DNA from: Acholeplasmataceae bacterium
GTDB lineage: Bacteria > Bacillota_I > Bacilli_A > Acholeplasmatales > Acholeplasmataceae
Direction of reading: 5' to 3'
Assembly: GCA_028690555.1 (NCBI GenBank)
Contig: JAQVBA010000026.1
Span: 1 to 14,063 of the forward strand
Length of the DNA: 14,063 nucleotides
Within the stretch, counting starts at the first letter, position 1, and each line of letters opens with the position of its first letter. Both the position numbers and the translations under genes were made by a program. A model generated the notes under the pieces. It saw only the letters and a list, made by a program, of their open reading frames with translations, was not told the origin of the DNA and searched no databases. This document shows positions 14,047 to 14,063 of the stretch, one piece after another.

Positions 14047-14063
14047 TATTTGATAATTTAAAA

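Overview
This is a compact, AT-rich chromosomal window of housekeeping genes from a low-GC Firmicute/Tenericute. The best guess is an Acholeplasma-like mollicute or a close relative with a standard code. The reasons are the tight packing with start/stop overlaps, strong AGGAGG-type ribosome binding sites, a single-chain glycyl-tRNA synthetase, SecG, and the phoH-ybeY-cdd-era-recO-glyQS-dnaG-rpoD-trmK order. TGA is used as a stop (era, ybeY), which argues against Mycoplasma and Spiroplasma. The genus is inference; no rRNA is present to settle it.

Layout. All genes but the last are on the minus strand, so transcription runs from right to left. On the right, secG has its own strong promoter and is followed by a terminator-like hairpin, then rsmE. 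rpsU follows from a perfect consensus promoter (TTGACA-17-TATAAT) whose -35 lies in the end of rsmE. Two hairpins with T-tracts separate rpsU from phoH. A long operon begins at phoH and runs through ybeY, cdd, era, recO, glyQS, dnaG and rpoD to trmK. Gaps in it are at most about 20 nt and many genes overlap. It joins ribosome maturation (YbeY, Era), nucleoside salvage, recombination repair, tRNA charging, replication priming, the main sigma factor and tRNA methylation. Left of trmK is an efflux module: a MarR-type regulator with palindromes over its promoter, then two adjacent ABC exporter half-transporter genes, the second cut by the window edge.

On the plus strand at the right end, divergent from secG, is a CaCA-family cation exchanger. 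Its leader carries a clear yybP-ykoY (Mn2+) riboswitch whose 3' strand overlaps an intrinsic terminator. This predicts Mn2+-induced expression and suggests that the exchanger exports Mn2+. It is the most informative regulatory element here.

I see no mobile element, CRISPR array, tRNA, rRNA, phage or defence gene, and no wholly new system. The points worth a second look are the riboswitch-exchanger pairing, a very acidic insert in the sigma factor, a RecO without zinc-finger cysteines, a degenerate ABC subunit, and the hairpins at the secG/rsmE and rpsU/phoH junctions. No gene-free stretch exceeds 300 bases; the longest, 12766-13053, holds two divergent promoters and the riboswitch.
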